A stretch of 40,570 bases of DNA from an uncultured Bacteroidota bacterium (lineage in GTDB: Bacteria; Bacteroidota; Bacteroidia; Bacteroidales; FEN-979). A program made the position numbers and the translations under genes. The first letter of the stretch is position 1. Each line of letters opens with the position of its first letter. The DNA is taken from contig CALCGJ010000058.1 of assembly GCA_937900965.1 (NCBI GenBank), positions 1 to 40,570 on the forward strand, read 5' to 3'. The notes under the pieces are model-generated. The model was given only the letters and a program-made list of their open reading frames with translations. It did not search any database and was not told the origin of the DNA. This document shows positions 35,061 to 40,570 of this stretch, piece after piece.

Positions 35061-35966
35061 ATGGAAAAGCAGATTGAAGAGTTTTTATTTCATCCAACGG
35101 TTGGGAGACTGGTTGCCATTTTCCTGGGTGTTTTCATCATCTGGTTGCTCATAACAATTTCTCAGAGGAAAATATTGCGTAAAATCAAGGATACGGATAG
35201 CCGGTACCGGACGAGGAAAGTCTTGATTTTTACTGGATATTTACTGACTGTTATATTGATTATCGTTGTCTTCAGTGATAAACTTGCAGGGTTTACGGTA
35301 GCTTTAGGAGTTGCAGGAGCCGGGATTGCATTTGCCCTTCAGGAGGTGATTGCCAGTTTTGCCGGCTGGCTGGCTATCATGTTTGGAGGATTTTACAAGA
35401 CCGGCGACAGGGTACAACTCGGTGGGATTAAAGGAGATGTTATTGATATAGGGATGCTCCGGACAACCCTGATGGAGACCGGTCAATGGGTTGACGGGGA
35501 TCTGTACAACGGAAGGATTGTAAGAATTGCCAACAGCTTTGTATTTAAAGAGCCGGTTTTTAACTATTCAGCCGACTTTCCTTTCTTATGGGATGAGATC
35601 AGAATACCGATTCAATATGGCAGTGATTATCAGGCAGTAAGAGAGATTCTTAATCGTGCAGCATACGATCTCGTTGGGGATTATATTAAAACCGCCCAGG
35701 AGACATGGCAACAAATGGTTAATAAATATATGATTGAAGATGCATCAACGGAACCAATGGTGACATTGATAGCCAACGATAACTGGGTAGAGTTCACCCT
35801 CCGCTATACAGTGGATCTGAAGAAAAGGAGGACAATAAAAAATAATCTCTATTTACGAATATTGGAAGAGGTTGAAAAAACAGGAGGAAAGATAAAATTT
35901 GCGTCTGCCACTTTCCAGATGGTTGAAGGATCTGAATTAAATGTTACTCTTAAAAAAGAAAAATAA
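35061..35966 (+). CDS. mscS: Small-conductance mechanosensitive channel, MscS family
   Basis: This 301-residue protein has two N-terminal helices (about 15-35 and 53-70) and the pore-lining third helix, with the glycine and alanine packing pattern LGVAGAGIAFALQEVIASFA. A beta domain follows (FYKTGDRVQLGGIKGDVIDI) and an alpha/beta C-terminal domain. MscS channels open under membrane tension to release solutes during osmotic down-shock. The overall length is close to E. coli MscS (286 residues). It is encoded 3 bases before the next gene, so it is co-transcribed with the GNAT-nitrilase gene. Confidence 0.93.
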   Translation: MEKQIEEFLFHPTVGRLVAIFLGVFIIWLLITISQRKILRKIKDTDSRYRTRKVLIFTGYLLTVILIIVVFSDKLAGFTVALGVAGAGIAFALQEVIASFAGWLAIMFGGFYKTGDRVQLGGIKGDVIDIGMLRTTLMETGQWVDGDLYNGRIVRIANSFVFKEPVFNYSADFPFLWDEIRIPIQYGSDYQAVREILNRAAYDLVGDYIKTAQETWQQMVNKYMIEDASTEPMVTLIANDNWVEFTLRYTVDLKKRRTIKNNLYLRILEEVEKTGGKIKFASATFQMVEGSELNVTLKKEK

Positions 35967-35969
35967 TTT

Positions 35970-37493
35970 ATGGAGAATATTGAAATACGTCAACTGAACA
36001 TGAATGACTACCTGGAGTTGAAAGACTCCATGATAGAGGCTTACCACACCTGGGCAGGGTCGCACTGGCAAGAACATCACATCGAAACACTGTTGAATAT
36101 ATTTCCTGAAGGGCAGATTGCTGTCACTGTCGGAGGAATAGTGGTGGGAGCGGCTCTCTCTATTGTGATCAAATACAACGACTATGGGGATGATCATACT
36201 TACCAGCAGATCACAGGGAACTTTACCTTCAAGACACACAATCCTAAGGGGGATGTGCTCTATGGGATTGAGGTGTTCATCCATTCCGAATACAGGGGCA
36301 TGCGTTTAGGTCGCAGGTTATATGATGCAAGGAAAGAGCTGTGTGAATCCTTCAATCTGAAAAGTATCATTGCTGGAGGGCGCATCCCAAACTACCATAA
36401 ATATGCCGATGAACTTACACCCAAGGAGTACTTACAAAAAGTAAGGATGCGGGAGATCCTGGATCCGGTCCTAACCTTTCAGATCGCCAACGATTTTCAC
36501 ATAAAGAAAATCCTGAAAAACTACCTTAGCACCGATGAAGAGTCGGGGGGATACGCTACGTTACTGGAGTGGAACAATATTTTCTATGAAAAGGACCCCC
36601 GGAAGATCAGCTTGCAGAAATCGGCTGTCAGGATCGGCCTGGTACAATGGCAGATGCGCCTGTTTGCCAACCTGGATGCCCTTTACGAACAGATTGAATT
36701 TTTTGTGGATACAGTGTCGGGATACAAAAGTGATTTCATCCTTTTTCCTGAATTATTCAACGCTCCCCTGATGGCTGATTACAACCATCTCTCTGAAGCT
36801 GAGTCGATCAGGAAGCTGGCCGAATTCACCTTTCGGTTGCGGGATAAGTTCATCGAGTTAGCGAAATCCTACAACGTGAACATCATCACCGGGAGTATGC
36901 CACTGGTACGAGACGGAGACTTATACAATGTAGGATTCCTATGCCGCCGCGACGGGTCATCGGAAATGTACGAGAAGATCCACATCACCCCCAACGAGAT
37001 TCATTACTGGGGACTGACAGGAGGGAACAAGATCAGGGTCTTTGATACCGATGCCGGGAAGATCGGTGTGTTGATCTGTTACGATGTTGAATTTCCTGAA
37101 TTACCAAGATTGCTGGCTGATCAAGGGATGCAGATCCTGTTCGTCCCTTTTCTGACGGACACTCAGAATGCTTATACACGCGTCAGGGCATGTGCCAGGG
37201 CAAGAGCTATTGAGAATGAATGTTTCGTTGCAATAGCCGGATGTGTTGGAAACCTGCCGAAAGTGGAAAATATGGATATTCAGTTTGCCCAATCGGTGGT
37301 TTTTACGCCTTCCGATTTTTCTTTCCCAACCAACGGGATAAAAGCAGAGGCTACTCCAAATACTGAGGCCGTGCTGATTGTTGATGTCGACCTTGACCTG
37401 CTAAAGGAGTTGCATCATTTTGGGAATGTTAGGACACTGAAAGACAGACGAAAAGATCTTTACGAAGTGAGATATCTTAAGGAGATGATCTGA
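35970..37493 (+). CDS. Fused GNAT acetyltransferase and carbon-nitrogen hydrolase (nitrilase superfamily)
   Basis: This 507-residue cytoplasmic bifunctional protein has residues about 5-200 as a GNAT domain, with the acetyl-CoA loop HSEYRGMRLGRRLYDARKEL. Residues about 218-505 form a nitrilase-type amidohydrolase with the catalytic triad E261 (LFPELFNAP), K336 (YEKIHITPNE) and C370 (VLICYDVEFPE). The two-domain arrangement is a known family in Bacteroidota and other bacteria. The substrate is unknown; an acyl transfer followed by amide hydrolysis on the same compound is possible but inferred. The start lies 3 bases after mscS. Confidence 0.93.
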   Translation: MENIEIRQLNMNDYLELKDSMIEAYHTWAGSHWQEHHIETLLNIFPEGQIAVTVGGIVVGAALSIVIKYNDYGDDHTYQQITGNFTFKTHNPKGDVLYGIEVFIHSEYRGMRLGRRLYDARKELCESFNLKSIIAGGRIPNYHKYADELTPKEYLQKVRMREILDPVLTFQIANDFHIKKILKNYLSTDEESGGYATLLEWNNIFYEKDPRKISLQKSAVRIGLVQWQMRLFANLDALYEQIEFFVDTVSGYKSDFILFPELFNAPLMADYNHLSEAESIRKLAEFTFRLRDKFIELAKSYNVNIITGSMPLVRDGDLYNVGFLCRRDGSSEMYEKIHITPNEIHYWGLTGGNKIRVFDTDAGKIGVLICYDVEFPELPRLLADQGMQILFVPFLTDTQNAYTRVRACARARAIENECFVAIAGCVGNLPKVENMDIQFAQSVVFTPSDFSFPTNGIKAEATPNTEAVLIVDVDLDLLKELHHFGNVRTLKDRRKDLYEVRYLKEMI

Positions 37494-37531
37494 TTTTTGT
37501 AATTTCACTTGTATAAAACGAAGCAAACTGC

Positions 37532-39532
37532 ATGGAGATACCCATCCTCAAAGACATCGTCATCATTCTGGGCCTTTCGGTTCTGATTATCCTGATTTTT
37601 CACAGACTACGGATTCCTTCAATCCTTGGGTTTTTACTTACTGGTATTATCATTGGCCCATATGGCCTTAGTCTTATAAGTGCTTCGCATGAAGTGGAGC
37701 TGATGGCGGAACTCGGGATCATCTTTTTGCTGTTTGTGATTGGGATTGAATTTTCGATCAAAGGCTTAATGTCAATCAAGCGAACGGTATTTCTGGGAGG
37801 ATTTTTGCAGGTCACACTCACTATTGGAATTATCTCTTTGATTAGCCTTGGCTTCGGATTGCCTTGGCAACGTGCTGTTTTCATGGGATTCTTATTTTCT
37901 TTAAGCAGTACTGCGATCGTTCTCAAACTTCTTCAGGAGCGGGGCGAGATCACTTCTCCGCAGGGAAGGGTGGCTGTAGGAATCCTGATTTTCCAGGATA
38001 TCATCGTCGTACCGCTTATTCTCATTTCCCCGATTCTGGCCGGGAATTCTCCGGATGTGCTGATGACGCTACTGATCCTGGTGGGGAAATTCGTTGCCAT
38101 CATTGTGGTCCTCTTCTTACTTGCCCGTTACCTTGTGCCAAGACTGCTTGACCTGGTGATACGGACGAAAAATAATGAACTGTTTCTGCTCACCATCATC
38201 GTACTCTGTTTTGCCACTGCATGGCTCACCAACAGCATGGGATTATCATTGGCGCTCGGAGCTTTTTTTGCCGGACTGGTTATCTCTGAATCTCCTTACA
38301 GCCACCAGGCAACTGCAATTATTCTTCCGTTTCGTGAGATTTTCATCAGCTTCTTTTTTGTCTCTATTGGGATGTTGTTGAATCTACAGTTCTTTTTTCA
38401 GGAAATTTTCTACATCCATTTCCTTGCAATCGTCTCCCTGATTGCCAAAATGTTGATCATTGCCATTGTGGTGATCATTCTCCGTTATCCGCTGCGGGTG
38501 GTTTTATTGTCGGCGCTGACTCTCTTCCAGGTGGGGGAGTTTGCCTTCATTCTTTCTTCAACAGGAATTTCAGAAGGGTTATTGTCGCCCGAAAATTATC
38601 AGTATTTCCTTGCAGTCTCGATCATGTCGATGGGAGCCACTCCATTTATCGTTGGTTGGTCCCCGAAAATCACCGCTTTCCTTCTCAAACTCCCCCTTTC
38701 ACAAAAGGTAAAGCAAAGATTGGATTCCTTTCAGAAGGTTAAGGCACAATCTCATCGGCTTCCTGAAAAGATGGAGGATCACCTTGTTATCATAGGCTAT
38801 GGCATCAATGGAAAAAACGTCGCGAAAGCAGCCCATGGGGCCGACATCCCATACATTGTGGTTGAACAGGATCACGAAGCATTGAAAGAGGCACAGGGAT
38901 TTGGTGAAACGGTGGTTTTTGGAGATGCCACACAGGAAGTCATCCTGAGTCATGTACATGCCTATTCTGCCCGGGTTGTAGTCATAGCAATTTCAGATCC
39001 GGATGCTACTCGGCTGATCGTATCGAAAATACGGGAACTCTCCGATACGGTCTATATTATTGTCAGGACCCGAAACCTGAAAGAAATTGACGGAAACCTT
39101 AGGCTCGGAGCAGATGAAGTTATTCCGGAAGAGTTCGAGACATCCATCGAGATCTTTGCCCGGGTACTGCATAAATACCTTGTTCCTGAGAGTGAGATCG
39201 TCACATACATTGAATCGATCCGGGCGGATAACTATGAGATGCTCAGGGATGTCAAAGGGATGTTCAGGAAAGGACCGCTTCATCTCGATATCCCTCATGT
39301 CCGGATCTATTCGATCCAGGTACAGTGTGAAGCTAACCGTGTAGTGGGGAAGAGTGTGGCGGAATCAGCTCTCCGCAAGGAGTTTTCCGTCACCCTGCTT
39401 GCAATACAACGTGGACAGAAGTATATTACACATATTGAGCCAGGTACAGAGATTAATATGGATGACATTCTGTTTCTGATTGGCACACCGGAAAACATCT
39501 CACGGGTGAGCAAGTTTCTTCAGCTTTCTTAA
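37532..39532 (+). CDS. KefB-type cation:proton antiporter (CPA2) with TrkA-N and TrkA-C domains
   Basis: This 666-residue protein has about 12-13 helices of the Na+/H+ exchanger fold (about 1-390, with FLLFVIGIEFSIKGLMSIKR and ALGAFFAGLVISESPYS). A cytosolic RCK/TrkA-N nucleotide-binding domain follows (VIIGYGINGKNVAKAAHG, a GxGxxG dinucleotide-binding turn), then a TrkA-C ligand domain at the end (about 585-666). It most likely exchanges potassium for protons under nucleotide control. It follows the GNAT-nitrilase gene by 38 bases and completes a potassium and osmotic set with the upstream channels. Confidence 0.93.
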   Translation: MEIPILKDIVIILGLSVLIILIFHRLRIPSILGFLLTGIIIGPYGLSLISASHEVELMAELGIIFLLFVIGIEFSIKGLMSIKRTVFLGGFLQVTLTIGIISLISLGFGLPWQRAVFMGFLFSLSSTAIVLKLLQERGEITSPQGRVAVGILIFQDIIVVPLILISPILAGNSPDVLMTLLILVGKFVAIIVVLFLLARYLVPRLLDLVIRTKNNELFLLTIIVLCFATAWLTNSMGLSLALGAFFAGLVISESPYSHQATAIILPFREIFISFFFVSIGMLLNLQFFFQEIFYIHFLAIVSLIAKMLIIAIVVIILRYPLRVVLLSALTLFQVGEFAFILSSTGISEGLLSPENYQYFLAVSIMSMGATPFIVGWSPKITAFLLKLPLSQKVKQRLDSFQKVKAQSHRLPEKMEDHLVIIGYGINGKNVAKAAHGADIPYIVVEQDHEALKEAQGFGETVVFGDATQEVILSHVHAYSARVVVIAISDPDATRLIVSKIRELSDTVYIIVRTRNLKEIDGNLRLGADEVIPEEFETSIEIFARVLHKYLVPESEIVTYIESIRADNYEMLRDVKGMFRKGPLHLDIPHVRIYSIQVQCEANRVVGKSVAESALRKEFSVTLLAIQRGQKYITHIEPGTEINMDDILFLIGTPENISRVSKFLQLS

Positions 39533-39559
39533 CTTTGTAAGATCTGCATATACGAATCT

Positions 39560-40462
39560 ATGATCCTGCCACCATATCTCCGGAAAGGCGACAAAGTCGC
39601 TATCGTTTCTCCTGCACGCAGTGTCACATTTGAAGAGGTCTTTCCATCGATGAAGCTGTTTCAGAAATGGGGGCTGGAAGTTGTGCTTGGAACACATGTT
39701 TTTGGAAAACATCATCAGTTCAGCGGGACAGATGAGCAGCGGCTTCAGGACTTCCAGCAGGCACTCGACGATCCCTCCATCAAGGCAGTCATTGCTTCCA
39801 GGGGAGGGTACGGAGCGGTGCGGATTATTGACAGGCTTGATTTCAAACGGTTTTCCCTTCACCCCAAATGGATTGTTGGCTACAGTGATATCACCGTATT
39901 TCATTCCCACATCTCCCGGCATCTGGGGATTCAAACCCTTCATGCTACCATGCCATATAATATCAACGAACAGAATATCAATGAGATATCTATTGAATCA
40001 TTACGAAAAGCACTGTTTGGTGAAAAAATTTCTTATTCCAAACATATAACCTTTTGGGATCAAACCGGATTAACGGAAGGTGAACTGGCAGGTGGCAATC
40101 TCTCCATTCTTTGTAGTCTGTTTGGAACAGCCTCGGATATTGATACCAAAGGAAAAATCCTGTTGATTGAAGATGTAGATGAATATCTGTACCACCTCGA
40201 CCGGATGATGATGAACCTGAAACGAAGTGGCAAATTGAAGGGATTGAAGGGGTTGATTGTCGGAGGATTAACAGATATGAAAGACAATACAGTACCATTT
40301 AGCATGAATGCAATGGAGATCGTCAGGGAGGCTATTAAGGAGAATGAGTACCCTGTTTGTTTTGACTTCCCGGCCGGCCACGGCAACATGAATGTCGCAC
40401 TCTACCTTGGAAGAAAGGCAAAGCTGATTGTGGACAAAGAAGTTTCCCTGATGTTTGATTGA
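39560..40462 (+). CDS. LD-carboxypeptidase (peptidase family S66)
   Basis: This 300-residue cytoplasmic peptidase is expected to remove the terminal D-alanine from murein tetrapeptides during peptidoglycan recycling. The N-terminal domain has PPYLRKGDKVAIVSPA and ASRGGYGAVRIID. The nucleophile is S109 in WIVGYSDITVFH, and the Glu and His of the triad are in LLIEDVDEYLYHLDRM and FPAGHGNMN. All three are present, so it should be active. There is no signal peptide, in line with the LdcA family. It starts 27 bases after the antiporter gene. MccF-like immunity proteins share the fold and cannot be fully excluded. Confidence 0.92.
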   Translation: MILPPYLRKGDKVAIVSPARSVTFEEVFPSMKLFQKWGLEVVLGTHVFGKHHQFSGTDEQRLQDFQQALDDPSIKAVIASRGGYGAVRIIDRLDFKRFSLHPKWIVGYSDITVFHSHISRHLGIQTLHATMPYNINEQNINEISIESLRKALFGEKISYSKHITFWDQTGLTEGELAGGNLSILCSLFGTASDIDTKGKILLIEDVDEYLYHLDRMMMNLKRSGKLKGLKGLIVGGLTDMKDNTVPFSMNAMEIVREAIKENEYPVCFDFPAGHGNMNVALYLGRKAKLIVDKEVSLMFD

Positions 40463-40470
40463 TAGATGCA

Positions 40471-40529
40471 CCCCTCCCCGGCCCTCCACTGAAGGGGAGG
40501 GAGCAAGTCCCCTTTAGGGGATTTAGGGG
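40471..40529. repeat. GC-rich palindromic intergenic repeat
   Basis: CCCTCCCC at 40472-40479 pairs with GGGGAGGG at 40494-40501. It is followed by a second hairpin, CCCC-TTTA-GGGG (40509-40520), and a further ATTTAGGGG. Such CCCC/GGGG elements occur dispersed between genes in many Bacteroidota genomes; only one copy falls in this window. It begins 8 bases after the LD-carboxypeptidase stop and might also end its transcript, but no T run follows. Confidence 0.5.
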
Positions 40530-40570
40530 TTCAGTTTCACCATTTCACCATTTAAGTCATGGCAGCAATA

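Noticed and set aside
1-40570. CRISPR arrays, tRNA, rRNA, insertion sequences or prophage
   Set aside because: No regularly spaced repeats, transposase or integrase genes, or tRNA-like cloverleafs were noticed in the gaps between genes.

Overview
The window comes from a member of the Bacteroidota, probably an uncultured nitrate-respiring member of or near the Bacteroidales. Three things support this. Several genes are preceded by the Bacteroidota sigma-type -7 element TAnnTTTG. Shine-Dalgarno sequences are mostly weak. The gene set (alternative complex III, a Bacteroidota-style methionyl-tRNA synthetase, a GNAT-nitrilase fusion) fits the phylum. The genus cannot be named from the sequence alone. 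I saw no tRNA, rRNA, CRISPR array, phage or intact insertion sequence. The only gene-free stretch longer than 300 bases is 9995-10305, which is regulatory.

Layout. (a) 1-5.4 kb, minus strand: the remnant of a MobB-like P-loop protein at the edge, a large hybrid sensor kinase, an intact MobB-like protein with an unusual in-frame tail after its stop codon, and a TauE/SafE anion exporter with a structured-looking leader. (b) 5.4-8.5 kb, plus strand: two tandem NarK-type nitrate/nitrite transporters. (c) 8.6-10.0 kb, minus strand: an FNR-like regulator followed by the di-iron Fe-S repair protein RIC. (d) 10.3-25.6 kb, plus strand: one apparent 15.3-kb operon holding a complete alternative complex III (actABCDEF), a membrane-anchored diheme cytochrome c and narGHJI. 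Two ATGAC-N4-GTCAT palindromes lie between (c) and (d). One of them sits at the spacing of a class II activator site in front of a perfect TATCTTTG box. (e) 25.6-28.6 kb: a methyltransferase and an AraC regulator diverge from an Rrf2 regulator and a hemerythrin-like protein, with a palindrome between the two promoters. (f) 28.5-31.3 kb: a decayed beta-propeller gene, an outer-membrane protein and a double-Cache lipoprotein. (g) 31.3-40.5 kb: metG, a thioredoxin-fold peroxiredoxin-like lipoprotein, a potassium channel, an MscS channel, a GNAT-nitrilase fusion, a KefB-type antiporter and an LD-carboxypeptidase. A GC-rich palindromic repeat lies at the right edge.

How it works together (inference). 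Nitrate enters through NarK1/NarK2 and is reduced in the cytoplasm by NarGHI. MobB-like and other functions would supply the molybdenum cofactor. Alternative complex III oxidises menaquinol and passes electrons to periplasmic cytochrome c. The diheme cytochrome encoded just before narG is a paralogue of the N-terminal heme domain of this operon's ActA, so it may be the carrier joining the two quinol-oxidising complexes or leading to a downstream denitrification enzyme. The FNR-like regulator and RIC beside the operon, and the Rrf2/hemerythrin pair beyond it, point to control by anoxia and nitric oxide. The physical and transcriptional coupling of ACIII to a respiratory nitrate reductase is the most interesting system in the window.
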